Source: an uncultured Caulobacterales bacterium (GTDB taxonomy: Bacteria > Pseudomonadota > Alphaproteobacteria > Caulobacterales > Caulobacteraceae). From it: a stretch of DNA of 64,000 bases. The translations under genes were made by a program, and so were the position numbers. The DNA is taken from positions 372,001 to 436,000 of the forward strand of contig CAISEP010000014.1 in the NCBI GenBank assembly GCA_903884425.1, in the 5' to 3' direction. The notes beneath the pieces were generated by a model that saw nothing but the letters and a program-made list of their open reading frames with translations, searched no databases and was not told the DNA's origin. Of the stretch, positions 34,147 to 44,871 are shown one piece after another; position 1 is the stretch's first letter, and the number at the start of each line of letters is the position of its first letter.

Positions 34147-35040
34147 ATGCGTCGCTCTGCCCTGGCACCTGCAAAGGTCAATCTGTTCCTGCATGTCGGG
34201 GCCCTGGATGCGGAGGAGGGGCGCCATCCGGTCTCGTCCCTCATGGTCTTCGCCAATATCGGCGACCGGGTGACGATCGAGCCGGCGGATCATCCGGAAT
34301 TCGTGCTGGACGGACCCATGTCGGCGCAGCTGCTCAGCGCGTCGGCGGACGAGAACCTGGTGATCCGCGCCCGGGACCTGGTGCTGCAGCGCCTGCGCCG
34401 CCCCGTCGCCCCGTTTCGCCTGACCCTGATCAAGTCCCTGCCGGTGGCGTCGGGGCTGGGGGGCGGATCCAGCGATGCGGGGGCCACCCTGGCCCTGGTC
34501 CGCGATGCCCTGGACCTGCCGCTGGACGACATGGACCTGCAGGGGCTTGCCGCCCAGCTGGGCTCCGACGGCCCGGCCTGTTTCCGCGCCCGGCCGACGC
34601 TTGCCTCCGGCTGGGGGGACGAGCTCGGCCCCGCACCGAAGATGCCGGTGCTGCATGCGGTGCTGGTCAATCCCGGCGTTTCCTGCTCCACCGCGGCGGT
34701 CTATGCCGCCTTCGACCAGCAGGACCGGGTGCCCGACGTGACCCCGCCGCCCATGCCGGAGGAACTGGAGAGCATCGAGGAGACCGCCGCCTGGCTGAGC
34801 TTCACCCGGAACGATCTCGAGGCTCCGGCGGAGCGGGTCTGCCCGGAGATCACCGAGGTGCTGGCCACCCTGCGGGACGAGCGGGAGACCCTGCTGGCCC
34901 GGGTGTCGGGCTCCGGTGCCACCTGCTTTGCCCTCTGCGCCGGTGACTACGAGGCCCAGAGCCTGCTCGAGCGGATCAATGACCTGCGTCCGGACTGGTG
35001 GGCCCGGGTCTGCCGCCTCGGCGGCCCCTGGAGCGGCTGA
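34147..35040 (+). CDS. ispE: 4-Diphosphocytidyl-2-C-methyl-D-erythritol kinase
   Basis: This 297-residue GHMP-family kinase of the non-mevalonate isoprenoid pathway phosphorylates CDP-methylerythritol on the 2-hydroxyl. The N-terminal motif is APAKVNLFLHVGALDAEEGRH. The GHMP ATP loop is LPVASGLGGGSSDAGA (~101-116), and the third motif is RVSGSGATCFAL near the C-terminus. The length fits E. coli IspE (283) plus small insertions. It follows the TPR lipoprotein gene in the same direction. A strong bidirectional-looking terminator lies 32 bp after the stop, shared with the convergent amtB gene. Confidence 0.95.
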   Translation: MRRSALAPAKVNLFLHVGALDAEEGRHPVSSLMVFANIGDRVTIEPADHPEFVLDGPMSAQLLSASADENLVIRARDLVLQRLRRPVAPFRLTLIKSLPVASGLGGGSSDAGATLALVRDALDLPLDDMDLQGLAAQLGSDGPACFRARPTLASGWGDELGPAPKMPVLHAVLVNPGVSCSTAAVYAAFDQQDRVPDVTPPPMPEELESIEETAAWLSFTRNDLEAPAERVCPEITEVLATLRDERETLLARVSGSGATCFALCAGDYEAQSLLERINDLRPDWWARVCRLGGPWSG

Positions 35041-35071
35041 ACCCGGCCTGACCCCGACGCCGGAACGAAAA

Positions 35072-35095
35072 CGGGCGCCTGTTGCCAGGCGCCCG
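35072..35095. terminator. Rho-independent terminator between ispE and amtB
   Basis: A perfect 10-bp stem CGGGCGCCTG/CAGGCGCCCG with a TTGC loop lies between convergent genes. On the minus strand it is followed by TTTTCGTTCC, making it a good intrinsic terminator for amtB. On the plus strand the tail is CTCCGTCTT, weaker, so it may also serve ispE. Confidence 0.85.
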
Positions 35096-35123
35096 CTCCG
35101 TCTTGGTGATGACGACCGGCCGG

Positions 35124-36566
35124 TCAGGCGTGGTCGTGCAGGGCTTCCCCGTGCAGGGCGGTGTCGAGACCCTCGACTTCCGCTTCCTCGGAGACCCGAA
35201 GGCCCGTGGTGAACTTGCAGACCATCAGGATCACGAAGGTGATCACGGCGGTCCAGACGATGGTGGCCAGGCAGCCCTCGACCTGGGTCAGGACGCCGTG
35301 GCCCTTGGGCAGGGTGTTGATGGAGGCATCGGCGAACACGCCGGTCAGGATGGCCCCGATCAGGCCGCCGATGCCGTGCACGCCGAAGGCGTCCAGGCTG
35401 TCGTCGTACTTGAAGATCTTCTTCAGCCACACCGCCGACAGGTAGCATCCCGCACCGGCCGCGATGCCGATCACCAGGGCCCCCATCGGATTGACGAAGC
35501 CGGAGGCGGGCGTCACCGCCACCAGACCGGCCACGGCACCGGAGGCCAGGCCCAGGATGCCGGGCTTCTTGCGCTCGAACCACTCGACCATCATCCAGGC
35601 CAGGGCCGCTGCGGCCGTGGCGATCTGGGTGTTGGCCATGGCCGCACCGGCCAGCGCATTGGCGCCCACGGCGGACCCGGCGTTGAAGCCGAACCAGCCG
35701 ACCCACAGCAGGCTTGCACCGATCATGGTGAAGACCAGGTTGTGCGGGGCCATGTTGTCGGTGCCGAAGCCCTTGCGCTTGCCGAGAACCAGGGCGCAGA
35801 CCAGACCGGCGACACCGGCATTGATGTGAACGACCGTACCGCCGGCGAAGTCCATCACGCCGAGATTGCCGAGGAAGCCGCCGCCCCACACCCAGTGGGC
35901 GATGGGAGCATAGACGAACACCGACCACAGGACGGTGAACAGCAGGAGCGCGGAGAACTTGAACCGCTCGGCAAAGGCCCCGCAGATGAGGGCCGGGGTG
36001 ATGATGGCGAAGGTCATCTGATAGGTCATGTAGACATATTCAGGAATGGTCATGGCCGACCCGGCAATGGTGTAGGCCTTGTCCATGGTGATGGCCTTCA
36101 ACCCGAAGTTCGCCGTGCCGCCGATATAGTCGTTCAGCTTGGCGTCGGGGTTGGTGGAGAAGGCGAGACTGTAGGTGGCCATGGCCCAGACGATGGTCAC
36201 CACCGCCGTCATGGCGAAGGACTGGGTCACCGTGGCGATGACGTTCTTGCGGCGGACCATGCCGCCGTAGAACAGGGCCAGGCCCGGGATGGTCATCATC
36301 AGCACCAGGGCCGTGGAGGTCAGCATCCACGCCGTGTCACCGGAATCGGTCTTCCACGGGGCCGGAGCCGCCGCAGGTGCCGCCGCCGGGGCAGGGGCAG
36401 CAGCAGCGGGTGCCGCCGCGGCCGGAGCCGCCGCCGCAGCCGGGGCCGCCGCCGTGGTATTGTCCGCAGCCTGGGCGCTTCCCGCTCCCAGGGCCAGAGG
36501 TGCGGCGAGCAGGAGCCCCGCCAGGGTCATGGCCGCCAGTCCGCGGCCCCACATTCGCGATGTCAT
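35124..36566 (-). CDS. amtB: Ammonium transporter AmtB
   Basis: This 480-residue inner-membrane ammonium channel/transporter has a signal peptide (LAAMTLAGLLLAAPLALGAGSAQA). An unusual Ala/Pro-rich segment of ~35 residues follows (to APAPAAAPAAAPAPW). Eleven helices then carry the Amt signatures ALFYGGMVRRKN, HWVWGGGFLG, VVHINAGVAGL and twin-His elements APHNLVFTMIG and DAFGVHGIGGLIGAI. The signal peptide is normal for Amt; the long Ala/Pro tract is not part of the transport fold. ATG 36564-36566 has GGGGATAGG upstream. It is 28 bp after glnK, the usual glnK-amtB order, so GlnK should block the pore at nitrogen sufficiency. Confidence 0.95.
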   Translation of the reverse strand: MTSRMWGRGLAAMTLAGLLLAAPLALGAGSAQAADNTTAAAPAAAAAPAAAAPAAAAPAPAAAPAAAPAPWKTDSGDTAWMLTSTALVLMMTIPGLALFYGGMVRRKNVIATVTQSFAMTAVVTIVWAMATYSLAFSTNPDAKLNDYIGGTANFGLKAITMDKAYTIAGSAMTIPEYVYMTYQMTFAIITPALICGAFAERFKFSALLLFTVLWSVFVYAPIAHWVWGGGFLGNLGVMDFAGGTVVHINAGVAGLVCALVLGKRKGFGTDNMAPHNLVFTMIGASLLWVGWFGFNAGSAVGANALAGAAMANTQIATAAAALAWMMVEWFERKKPGILGLASGAVAGLVAVTPASGFVNPMGALVIGIAAGAGCYLSAVWLKKIFKYDDSLDAFGVHGIGGLIGAILTGVFADASINTLPKGHGVLTQVEGCLATIVWTAVITFVILMVCKFTTGLRVSEEAEVEGLDTALHGEALHDHA

Positions 36567-36594
36567 CAACCTATCCCCAATCTGAAGGTTCAAA

Positions 36595-37005
<411 letters not shown>

Positions 37006-37019
37006 TCACTGGCTAACGT

Positions 37020-37081
37020 TTGTGCAAAACCGCACCTATGCCGAACCCGAATTTCCGCCCGGCCGAGGAGTATTTGCACAA
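37020..37081. repeat. Paired 9-bp inverted repeat TTGTGCAAA / TTTGCACAA
   Basis: TTGTGCAAA at 37020-37028 and its exact complement TTTGCACAA at 37073-37081 are separated by 44 bp in the glnK/porin divergent region. The spacing (53 bp start to start, about five helical turns) would suit cooperative binding of a regulator on one DNA face. The related GTGC/GCAC cores recall NtrC half-sites, but the order of half-sites does not match the usual NtrC palindrome. Confidence 0.45.
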
Positions 37082-37132
37082 TTTTTGATCAGACGTGGGG
37101 TGGGGGCAGCGGAATTGAGCGCGATTTCGGCA

Positions 37133-37149
37133 TCAGAATTCGCTTCTGA
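37133..37149. promoter_or_regulatory. Dyad operator candidate upstream of porin
   Basis: TCAGAATTCGCTTCTGA is a 6-bp perfect dyad (TCAGAA/TTCTGA) with a 5-bp spacer, ~105 bp before the porin start. It could be an operator for a dimeric regulator; no family consensus is recognised, and dyads this short arise by chance. Confidence 0.3.
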
Positions 37150-37252
37150 CCCGAAACCGTCACTTTGCGGTCGGCGTGTGCGTCCACCTGTGGGACTGCG
37201 AACCGACGGCGGTGGACCGCCCTCTCAATCGTCAACAGGGGATGATCAACAC

Positions 37253-38467
37253 ATGCGCCTTTTGCTCCTGGCGGCCGCCGGTGCGGCCCTTCTCGCCGGA
37301 CAGGCTTACGCCGATGACGCTCCGGCCCCCGCGGCCGCGGCGGCGGCACCGGCGGCTCCGGCCGCGCCGAGCTTCTCGATCGGCATGGATGGCCCGATCG
37401 TCATCAATCCTACGCCCTATGTGGTGAAGTCCGGGGCCTTCGGTGACATCACCATCAACGGGGCCGTGTCGGGCCTCGCCTTTGCCCAGAGCCACCATCT
37501 CAGCGGCGATCATTCCGGCGTGGGCGATCTCTCCAACGCCCAGGTCCTGATCGAGAAGACCGACGGCCTGTTCCAGTTCTTCGTGGACGCGGGCACCTAC
37601 AGCTTCCCGACGGTGGGCGTGCCCTATACCAAGTCCAGCACGGCGACGAAGAACAACTTCGGCGACGTGCCCATGGCCTATGTGAAGATCGTGCCGAATT
37701 CCGCCTTCTCGGTGCAGATCGGCAAGCTGCCGACCGTGATCGGGGCGGAATACAACTTCACCTTCGAGAACAGCCAGATCGAGCGGGGGCTGCTGTGGAA
37801 CCAGGAGAACCTGGTGAACCGGGGCGTGCAGGTGAACTACACCGCCGGTCCGCTGGCGCTGAGCGTGTCGATGAATGACGGCTTCTACTCGAACAACTTC
37901 AGCTGGGTCACGGGTCTAGCGACCTGGACCGTCAACAGCTCCAACACCCTGGCCTTCGCGGCGGGCGGCAACACCAAGAAGACCTATGTGTCCAATTCGG
38001 CCACCTCGCCCCTGGCCAACAACTCGCAGATCTACAACCTGATCTATACCCACACCGATGGTCCGTGGACCGTCATGCCCTACATCCAGTACACGACGGT
38101 GCCGTCCCTGAGCCGGCTCGGCACCACCTCGGCCTCCACCTCGGGGGCGGCGGTGTTCGTCAACTACACCTTCCCGGCCACGGCCACGATGGGTGGATCG
38201 AGCCTGGCGGGCCTCAGCCTGCCGGCCCGGATCGAGTACATCAGCACCAGCGCCAACAAGACCACCGGCGCGAACCTGCTGTACGGACCGAAGAGCAACG
38301 CCTTCTCCGTGACGGTCACCCCGACCTATCAGTGGAAGATCTACTATGTCCGCGGCGAGGCTTCCTACGTGTCCGCCTCCAAGGCGGCAGCGGGGGCGGC
38401 CTTCGGCGTCGACGGCATGTCCAAGTCGCAGGTCCGCGGGATGCTCGAGATGGGCGTCCTGTTCTAG
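37253..38467 (+). CDS. Outer-membrane beta-barrel porin (BBP2/OmpL-like)
   Basis: The 404 residues start with a signal peptide ([20 protein letters not shown]) and an Ala/Pro linker (~21-39). Amphipathic beta-strands follow throughout: [40 protein letters not shown] and QNLV-like [20 protein letters not shown] are examples. The protein ends in Phe (MLEMGVLF), the usual C-terminal signal for BAM insertion. The [11 protein letters not shown] segment resembles the putative beta-barrel porin-2 family. It is probably a general or nitrogen-compound porin; specificity is not shown. ATG 37253 follows CAGGGGATGATC. It is divergent from glnK-amtB, and a strong terminator follows. Confidence 0.85.
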   Translation: MRLLLLAAAGAALLAGQAYADDAPAPAAAAAAPAAPAAPSFSIGMDGPIVINPTPYVVKSGAFGDITINGAVSGLAFAQSHHLSGDHSGVGDLSNAQVLIEKTDGLFQFFVDAGTYSFPTVGVPYTKSSTATKNNFGDVPMAYVKIVPNSAFSVQIGKLPTVIGAEYNFTFENSQIERGLLWNQENLVNRGVQVNYTAGPLALSVSMNDGFYSNNFSWVTGLATWTVNSSNTLAFAAGGNTKKTYVSNSATSPLANNSQIYNLIYTHTDGPWTVMPYIQYTTVPSLSRLGTTSASTSGAAVFVNYTFPATATMGGSSLAGLSLPARIEYISTSANKTTGANLLYGPKSNAFSVTVTPTYQWKIYYVRGEASYVSASKAAAGAAFGVDGMSKSQVRGMLEMGVLF

Positions 38468-38532
38468 AAGGCGCAACGGTCCGTCGTCCGGCAAGGGCGA
38501 CGGACCCACCGCCGATTTGGCCACACCGGAGG

Positions 38533-38559
38533 GGCCCGTCTGAACAGGCGGGCCTTTCT
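38533..38559 (+). terminator. Rho-independent terminator after the porin gene
   Basis: The stem GGCCCGTCT/AGGCGGGCC (one G-T pair) has a GAAC loop and is followed by TTTCT. An additional 9-bp GGTCCGTCG/CGACGGACC hairpin lies upstream at 38478-38506. Together they separate the porin transcript from glyQ. Confidence 0.75.
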
Positions 38560-38658
38560 ACCGTCGGACAACTTGATCCCCGCCGGACCACGCCCTATGG
38601 TCCGCCCGCGCTCCGGAACACCTCCCCGTTGGCCGGTCGCCTGCTGATTCTGGACCAG

Positions 38659-39558
38659 ATGACCCGAGCCGAACCCCTGTCATTTCAGGATCTGATCCTG
38701 ACCCTGCATGCCTATTGGAGCGAGCAGGGCTGCGTGATCCTGCAGCCTCATGACGTGGAGGTGGGGGCAGGGACCCTGCACCCGGCCACGGTCCTGCGCG
38801 CGCTGGGCAAGAAGCCGTGGCGGGCCGCCTATGTGCAGCCGTCCCGCCGTCCCGGCGACGGGCGCTATGGCGAGAACCCCAACCGCCTGCAGCACTATTA
38901 CCAGTATCAGGTGATCCTGAAGCCGAACCCGATCAACATGCAGGCCCTCTATCTCGGCTCGCTCCGGGCCATCGGCCTCGATCCGACCCTGCATGACGTC
39001 CGCTTCGTGGAGGACGACTGGGAAAACCCCACGGTCGGGGCCTGGGGCCTGGGCTGGGAGGTCTGGTGCGACGGGATGGAGGTCAGCCAGTACACCTATT
39101 TCCAGCAGGTGGGCGGGCTGGACGTGGACCTGGTGGCGGGGGAGCTGACCTACGGCCTCGAGCGCCTGGCCATGTACGTCCAGGGGGTCGATTCGATCTT
39201 CGACCTGAAGTTCAACAAGGCCGGCGTCACCTATGGCGAGGTGTTCCTGGAGAACGAGCGCCAGGGCTCGACCTTCAATTTCGAGGTGGCCGACGTGGAC
39301 ACCCTGAAGCGCCAGTTCGAGGACATGGAGCGTCAGGTGCCGCGGATCCTCGCGCACAAGGGCCCGCAGGGACAGCCCGTGGTCCTTCCGGCCTATGACC
39401 ATGTGCTGAAGGCCAGCCACCTGTTCAACCTGATGGATGCCCGCGGGGCCATCGCGGTGGCGGAACGCCAGAACTACATCGGCCGCATCCGCGACCTGGC
39501 GAAGATGTGCGCCCAGAAGTGGGTCGAGGCCGAGCAGGGGGAAGACGCCCGTGGCTGA
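38659..39558 (+). CDS. glyQ: Glycyl-tRNA synthetase alpha subunit
   Basis: This 299-residue catalytic subunit of the bacterial alpha2beta2 glycyl-tRNA synthetase has class II motifs and family signatures: [51 protein letters not shown], and [23 protein letters not shown]-type motif [14 protein letters not shown] and [12 protein letters not shown] follow. The length equals that of E. coli GlyQ (303). ATG 38659 (MTRAEPLSF) is preferred over upstream Leu codons. A 7-bp CGGACCA/TGGTCCG hairpin lies in the leader at 38584-38604. Its end overlaps glyS by 8 bp. Confidence 0.97.
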   Translation: MTRAEPLSFQDLILTLHAYWSEQGCVILQPHDVEVGAGTLHPATVLRALGKKPWRAAYVQPSRRPGDGRYGENPNRLQHYYQYQVILKPNPINMQALYLGSLRAIGLDPTLHDVRFVEDDWENPTVGAWGLGWEVWCDGMEVSQYTYFQQVGGLDVDLVAGELTYGLERLAMYVQGVDSIFDLKFNKAGVTYGEVFLENERQGSTFNFEVADVDTLKRQFEDMERQVPRILAHKGPQGQPVVLPAYDHVLKASHLFNLMDARGAIAVAERQNYIGRIRDLAKMCAQKWVEAEQGEDARG

Positions 39559-41560
39559 ACTCCTGCTGGAACTGTTCTCCGAGGAAATCCCCGCCCGCAT
39601 GCAGCGTCAGGCGGCAGATGACCTGGCGCGCCTGGTGCGCAGCGGCCTGCAGGAGGCGGGCGTCGATGTCTCCGACGTGCAGACCCTGGCCGGACCCAGG
39701 CGTCTGACCCTGATCGCCACGGGCCTGCCCCTGTCCCAGCCGGACCGGTCGGAGGAGCGCAAGGGCCCCCGGGCCAATGCGCCGGAACAGGCCCTGGCGG
39801 GCTTTCTCCGCTCCACCGGCCTCACCCGCGAGCAGCTGGTGGAACGGGACGGCATCCTGTATGCCACGATCGAGAAGAAGGGCCGCCAGACCGCTGAAAT
39901 CATTGCGGAACTGGTGGACAAGGTCGTGCGGACCTTTCCCTGGCCCAAGTCCATGCGCTGGGGCTCCGGCACCCTGCGCTGGGTGCGGCCACTGCAGCGG
40001 ATCGTCTGCCTGCTGGACGGCCAGGTCGTGCCCTTCGAGATCGACGGCGTGGCCAGCGCAGACCTGACGGAGGGCCATCGCTTCATGGGCGATCCGGCCC
40101 CGTTCCGGGTCACCTCCGCGGCCGACTACCGCCAGAAGCTCGAGGCCCATCACGTGGTGCTGAGCGCGGCGGACCGCCGGCAGCGCATACTGGACGGGGC
40201 CCGGGCGGTCTGCGCAGTCCGCGGACTTGAACTGGTGGAGGACGACGGCCTGCTGGAGGAGGTGTCCGGCCTCGCCGAATGGCCGACGCCGCTGCTCGGG
40301 GACATGGACCCCGCCTTCCTCACCCTGCCGCCAGAGGTGATCCGCACCTCCATGCGCACGCACCAGAAGTATTTCGCCGTCCGCCAACCCGGTCAGCCGG
40401 GCCTCGCCCCCCACTTCGTCACCGTGGCCAACATCGCGCCGCTGGACGGCGGCAGGCTGGTACTGGCCGGCAATTCCAAGGTCCTGTCCGGGCGCCTCAG
40501 CGACGCCCGCTTCTTCTGGAGCGAGGACCGCAAGGTGCCCCTGGACGCGCGGCTGGACAAGCTGAAGGGCGTCACCTTCCATGCGAAGCTCGGCACCATG
40601 TACCAGCGGGTGGAGCGGATCGAGGCCCTGGCCCGCCGTATCGCGCCGCTGGTGGGGGCGGAACCCGACCTGGCCGCCCGCGCGGCGCACCTGGCCAAGG
40701 CCGACCTGGGCACCGGCATGGTCGGGGAATTCCCCGAGCTGCAGGGGATCATGGGCGGCTACTATGCCCGGGGGATCGAGCCCGATGCCGTGGCCGATGC
40801 CATCCGCGACCACTACAAGCCCCAGGGGCCTGGCGACACGGTGCCCGACGCGCCGGTGACGGTCGCCGTCGCCCTGGCGGACAAGATCGACACCCTGACC
40901 AGCTTCTTCTCCATCGACGAGAAGCCCACCGGCTCGCGGGACCCCTTTGCCCTGCGCCGGGCGGCGCTGGGGGTGATCCGGCTGATCCTGACCAACCGGG
41001 TGCGGGTGGGGCTGCGGTCCCTGTTCCCGGCAGAGGTCCAGGACGATCTGGCCGCCTTCTTCGCCGACCGGCTGAAGGTGATGCTGAAGGACGAGGGCCG
41101 CCGTCACGATCTGGTGGATGCCGTCTTTGCCCTGGGCGACGACGATCTGGTCCGGGTGGTGGCGCGCATCGACGCCCTGACGGAGCATTTCCAGAGCCAG
41201 GACATCGAGGCCCTGCTGGCGGGCTACAACCGCGCCGCCAACATCCTCAAGGCCGAGGCCCGCAAGGGGACCCTGCCCACCGGGCCGGTCAAGGTGCTGC
41301 CCGGCGCACCGGTGGCCGAAGCCGAACTGATCGGCAGCCTCGTCCACGTGGCCCCCCTGGTTGAGGCCGCGGTGCGCAACGAGCAGTTCGGTCCGGCCAT
41401 GAGCACGCTGGGCGACCTGCGTCAGGCCATCGATGCCTTCTTCGAGCAGGTCCTGGTCAATGATCCCGACCCGGACATCCGCGACAACCGTCTGAAGTTG
41501 CTTACCCAAATCCGCGACACCTTCCATATCGTGGCGGACTTCTCCCTGATCGGCGGCTGA
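39551..41560 (+). CDS. glyS: Glycyl-tRNA synthetase beta subunit
   Basis: This 669-residue tRNA-binding subunit partners GlyQ. It opens [17 protein letters not shown], the conserved N-terminus, with [35 protein letters not shown], and [20 protein letters not shown] in the core. An HD-like domain has [20 protein letters not shown] and YYARGI, and [14 protein letters not shown] lies further on. The length fits E. coli GlyS (689). GTG 39551 overlaps the glyQ stop by 8 bp. Codon use is as in neighbours. Stop at 41560, 52 bp before ppdK. Confidence 0.97.
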   Translation: MAELLLELFSEEIPARMQRQAADDLARLVRSGLQEAGVDVSDVQTLAGPRRLTLIATGLPLSQPDRSEERKGPRANAPEQALAGFLRSTGLTREQLVERDGILYATIEKKGRQTAEIIAELVDKVVRTFPWPKSMRWGSGTLRWVRPLQRIVCLLDGQVVPFEIDGVASADLTEGHRFMGDPAPFRVTSAADYRQKLEAHHVVLSAADRRQRILDGARAVCAVRGLELVEDDGLLEEVSGLAEWPTPLLGDMDPAFLTLPPEVIRTSMRTHQKYFAVRQPGQPGLAPHFVTVANIAPLDGGRLVLAGNSKVLSGRLSDARFFWSEDRKVPLDARLDKLKGVTFHAKLGTMYQRVERIEALARRIAPLVGAEPDLAARAAHLAKADLGTGMVGEFPELQGIMGGYYARGIEPDAVADAIRDHYKPQGPGDTVPDAPVTVAVALADKIDTLTSFFSIDEKPTGSRDPFALRRAALGVIRLILTNRVRVGLRSLFPAEVQDDLAAFFADRLKVMLKDEGRRHDLVDAVFALGDDDLVRVVARIDALTEHFQSQDIEALLAGYNRAANILKAEARKGTLPTGPVKVLPGAPVAEAELIGSLVHVAPLVEAAVRNEQFGPAMSTLGDLRQAIDAFFEQVLVNDPDPDIRDNRLKLLTQIRDTFHIVADFSLIGG

Positions 41561-41612
41561 GCACCGCGCGCGCCTGCGCCGATCATCCCACTGCCTGCGC
41601 TGGAGTTTTCAG

Positions 41613-44285
41613 ATGAGCTCGAACCCAACCCGCTGGGTCTATGGTTTCGGTGGCGGCTCCGCCGACGGAGACGCCTCTATGAAGAACCTGCTGGGGGGCA
41701 AGGGCGCCAATCTGGCGGAGATGAGCGCACTGGGACTGCCGGTTCCCCCCGGCTTCACCATCAGCACCGAGGCCTGCGTGCACTATTACGCCAATGGCCG
41801 CACCTATCCGGCGGACCTGGCCGGTCAGGTAACGGCGGGGCTTGCCCGGGTGGAGGCGACCACCGGCAAGGCCTTCGGCGACCCGGCCAATCCGCTGCTG
41901 GTGTCGGTGCGGTCCGGGGCCCGGGCCTCCATGCCCGGCATGATGGACACGGTGCTCAATCTCGGCCTCAACGATGCGACGGTGGAGGGGCTGGCAAACC
42001 TGTCCGGTGACCGGCGCTTCGCCTTCGACAGCTATCGCCGCTTCATCCAGATGTATTCGAACGTGGTGCTGGGCCTGGATCACCACCTGTTCGAGGAGAT
42101 CCTCGACGACCACAAGGACCGCCTCGACGTCCATGTGGACACCGGCCTCACCGCCGGGGACTGGGAGCGGGTGGTGGCCGACTACAAGCGGGTCGTGGCG
42201 GACGCCCTGGGCGAGCCCTTCCCCCAGGACGCCCATGCCCAGCTCTGGGGCGCGGTGGGCGCGGTGTTTGCCAGCTGGATGAACGACCGGGCCAAGTTCT
42301 ATCGCCGGATGCACGACATTCCGGAGAGCTGGGGCACGGCCGTGAACGTCCAGTCCATGGTGTTCGGCAACATGGGCGAGACCTCGGCCACCGGCGTGGC
42401 CTTCACCCGCAATCCCTCCACCGGGGAGGCCCGGCTCTATGGGGAGTTCCTGATCAACGCCCAGGGGGAGGACGTGGTGGCCGGCATCCGCACGCCCCAG
42501 GCCCTGACCCGGGCCGCGCGGGAGGAGATGGGGGAGTCCAACCCCTCCATGGAAGAGGCGATGCCGGAGGTGTTCGCCGAGTTCAAGTCGGTGGTGGAGC
42601 GGCTGGAGCGCCACTATCGCGACATGCAGGACATCGAATTCACGGTGGAGCGGGGCACGCTCTACATGCTCCAGACCCGGAACGGGAAGCGGACCGCCAA
42701 GGCCGCCCTGAAGGTCGCCACCGGCATGGTGGAGGAGGGGGTCATCAGCCGTGAGGAGGCCATTCTGCGGGTCGAGCCGTCCTCCCTCGACCAGCTGCTG
42801 CACCCGACCATCGATCCCAAGGCCCAGCGCCACGTGATCGCCACCGGCCTTCCGGCCTCGCCCGGGGCCGCCACCGGCCGGATCGTGTTCAGCGCCGACG
42901 AGGCCGAGCGCCTGGCCGGACTGGGGGAATCCGTCATCCTCGTGCGCGAGGAGACGAGCCCTGAGGACATTCACGGCATGCATGCGGCCGCCGGTGTGGT
43001 GACTGCGCGGGGGGGCATGACCAGCCACGCCGCCGTGGTCGCCCGGGGCATGGGCCGGGCCTGCGTCTCCGGGGCCGGAGAGATCCATATCGACGAGACC
43101 GCGCGGCAGTTCCGGGCCCGGGGCCGCACCTTCCAGGCCGGGGAGGTGATCACCATCGACGGCGGCACCGGAGAGGTGCTGGAAGGGGCCGTGGAGATGG
43201 TTCGCCCGGAACTGTCCGGCGACTTCGCCAAGCTGATGGGCTGGGCCGACGAGATCCGCCGCATGAAGGTCCGCGCCAATGCGGAGACGCCGCTGGACGC
43301 CCGCACGGCGCGGGAATTCGGGGCCGAGGGCATCGGCCTTTGCCGCACGGAGCACATGTTCTTCGACGACAGCCGGATCGCGGCGGTGCGGGAAATGATC
43401 CTGGCGGACGACGAGGCCGGTCGCCGGGCGGCGCTCGCCAAGATCCTGCCCTACCAGCGCAGCGACTTCGTGGAGCTGTTCGGCATCATGGCCGGGCTGC
43501 CGGTGACCATCCGCCTGCTCGACCCGCCCCTGCACGAGTTCCTGCCCCATACGGAGGAGGAACTGCGGGCCCTGGCCGCTTCCAATGACCTCGATGCCGA
43601 CAAGCTGATCCGGCGCGCCAAGGAACTGGCCGAGAGCAATCCCATGCTGGGCTGGCGGGGCTGCCGTCTCGGCGTGGCCTTCCCGGAAATCTACGAGATG
43701 CAGGTCCGGGCGATCTTCGAGGCCGCCATCGAGGTGGCCGCCCATTCGACCCCGCCGGAGCCGGAGATCATGCATCCCCTGGTCGGCAAGCGGGAGGAGA
43801 TGAAGTACCTCCGGGACCTGACCGATGCCACCGCCCGCCAGGTGATGGCGGAAAAGGGCGTGGAGATCACCTATCACGTGGGCACCATGATCGAGCTGCC
43901 CCGGGCCGCCATCCGCGCCGATCACCTGGCGGAACATGCCGAGTTCTTCTCCTTCGGCACCAATGACCTGACCCAGACCACCTTCGGCATCAGCCGGGAT
44001 GATTCGGGCCGGTTCCTCGACTACTACATCCAGAAGGGAATCTACGAGAAGGACCCCTTCGTCACCCTGGACCAGGACGGCGTCGGCGACCTGATCCGGA
44101 TCGCCGTGGAGCGGGGACGCGCGGTCCGTCCGCAGGTGAAGCTCGGAATCTGCGGCGAGCACGGCGGGGACCCCGCCTCGATCCAGTTCTGCGAGACCGT
44201 CGGCCTCGACTATGTCTCATGCTCTCCGTACCGTGTGCCCATCGCCCGTCTGGCGGCGGCACAGGCTGCCCTGCTGAGCCGCTAG
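41613..44285 (+). CDS. ppdK: Pyruvate, phosphate dikinase
   Basis: This 890-residue cytosolic enzyme interconverts pyruvate + ATP + Pi and phosphoenolpyruvate + AMP + PPi. The N-terminal ATP-grasp domain starts VYGFGGGSADGD...LLGGKGANLAEMSALGLPVPPGF and contains VSVRSGARASMPGMMDT. The phosphohistidine domain has His472 in GGMTSHAAVVARGMGRACVSG. The C-terminal PEP/pyruvate TIM barrel has IRLLDPPLHEFLP, MLGWRGCRLG, FFSFGTNDLTQTTFG and Cys870 in YVSCSPYRVP. All key residues are present and the length is that of the family (~880). It probably supports gluconeogenic or glycolytic flux at the PEP node. It follows glyS in the same direction after 52 bp. Confidence 0.97.
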   Translation: MSSNPTRWVYGFGGGSADGDASMKNLLGGKGANLAEMSALGLPVPPGFTISTEACVHYYANGRTYPADLAGQVTAGLARVEATTGKAFGDPANPLLVSVRSGARASMPGMMDTVLNLGLNDATVEGLANLSGDRRFAFDSYRRFIQMYSNVVLGLDHHLFEEILDDHKDRLDVHVDTGLTAGDWERVVADYKRVVADALGEPFPQDAHAQLWGAVGAVFASWMNDRAKFYRRMHDIPESWGTAVNVQSMVFGNMGETSATGVAFTRNPSTGEARLYGEFLINAQGEDVVAGIRTPQALTRAAREEMGESNPSMEEAMPEVFAEFKSVVERLERHYRDMQDIEFTVERGTLYMLQTRNGKRTAKAALKVATGMVEEGVISREEAILRVEPSSLDQLLHPTIDPKAQRHVIATGLPASPGAATGRIVFSADEAERLAGLGESVILVREETSPEDIHGMHAAAGVVTARGGMTSHAAVVARGMGRACVSGAGEIHIDETARQFRARGRTFQAGEVITIDGGTGEVLEGAVEMVRPELSGDFAKLMGWADEIRRMKVRANAETPLDARTAREFGAEGIGLCRTEHMFFDDSRIAAVREMILADDEAGRRAALAKILPYQRSDFVELFGIMAGLPVTIRLLDPPLHEFLPHTEEELRALAASNDLDADKLIRRAKELAESNPMLGWRGCRLGVAFPEIYEMQVRAIFEAAIEVAAHSTPPEPEIMHPLVGKREEMKYLRDLTDATARQVMAEKGVEITYHVGTMIELPRAAIRADHLAEHAEFFSFGTNDLTQTTFGISRDDSGRFLDYYIQKGIYEKDPFVTLDQDGVGDLIRIAVERGRAVRPQVKLGICGEHGGDPASIQFCETVGLDYVSCSPYRVPIARLAAAQAALLSR

Positions 44286-44307
44286 ACCCCGCAACCGGAG
44301 ACCTGCC

Positions 44308-44871
44308 ATGTCCGAAAATCCCCTGGAGTTCCGCGAACATGCCGAACATGCGGAACATGCCGCCGAGGCCCATGATCCCCTGATCACCCGGGTCTCGATC
44401 AGCATCGCCATACTGGCCGTGGTCACGGCCATCGTCGGGTCGGTGGAGTCCCTGGAAACCGCCGGTGCCATTCTGGAGTCCAACAAGGCCACCCTCCAGC
44501 AGGGGCTGGCCAGCGACCAGTGGTCCTATTACCAGGCCAAGGGCATCAAGAAGCGCCTCGACGAAATGGCCGCCGCGGCCGGTGGCCCCGGGGCGGAAAA
44601 GGCGGCGGAAAAGGCCAAGCAGGACGCTGAGGATCAGAAGGAAATCACCAACAAGGCCAAGGAGTTGGAAAAGCAACGTGATGAGGCCCGCGCCAGCGCG
44701 GACACCCACGAGGCCCGCCATCCGAAGCTGACCCTGGCCGCGGCTCTGCTGCAGATTTCCATCGCCATCTCCACCGTCGCCATCATCACCCGCCGCCAGT
44801 GGCCCTGGTACACGGCGCTGGGCGCCGGCGGGCTCGGCATCCTGGCGGCCGTGTCCGCCTTCCTCTTCTGA
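44308..44871 (+). CDS. DUF4337 family membrane protein
   Basis: The 187 residues have an N-terminal His/Glu/Ala-rich tail (EFREHAEHAEHAAEAHDP), TM1 (~28-47), and a long charged coiled coil (~60-145; KKRLDEMAAAAG...EKAAEKAKQDAEDQKEITNK). Two C-terminal helices follow (LAAALLQISIAISTVAIITR, YTALGAGGLGILAAVSAFLF). This layout is DUF4337, function unknown. It begins 22 bp after ppdK, and its stop probably overlaps the meaB start, so co-expression of PEP metabolism, this protein and a GTPase chaperone is likely. The His/Glu repeat near the N-terminus (HAEHAEHAAEAHD) could bind metal; that is speculation. Confidence 0.83.
   Translation: MSENPLEFREHAEHAEHAAEAHDPLITRVSISIAILAVVTAIVGSVESLETAGAILESNKATLQQGLASDQWSYYQAKGIKKRLDEMAAAAGGPGAEKAAEKAKQDAEDQKEITNKAKELEKQRDEARASADTHEARHPKLTLAAALLQISIAISTVAIITRRQWPWYTALGAGGLGILAAVSAFLF

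Noticed and set aside
37030-37060. Sigma-54-like GG...GC element upstream of glnK on the minus strand (GGTGCGGTTTTGC)
   Set aside because: The spacing between GG and GC is 9 rather than the strict 10 bases, and the -24 box deviates. It was not called a promoter.
38584-38604. CGGACCA/TGGTCCG hairpin in the glyQ leader as a riboswitch or T-box
   Set aside because: A 7-bp stem alone is not enough; no conserved glycine-riboswitch or T-box core was seen, and T-boxes are not expected in this group.
41583-44162. An 859-codon open frame antisense to ppdK
   Set aside because: The sense strand encodes full-length pyruvate, phosphate dikinase with all catalytic residues; the antisense product is His/Gly/Gln/Val-rich with no recognisable motif.
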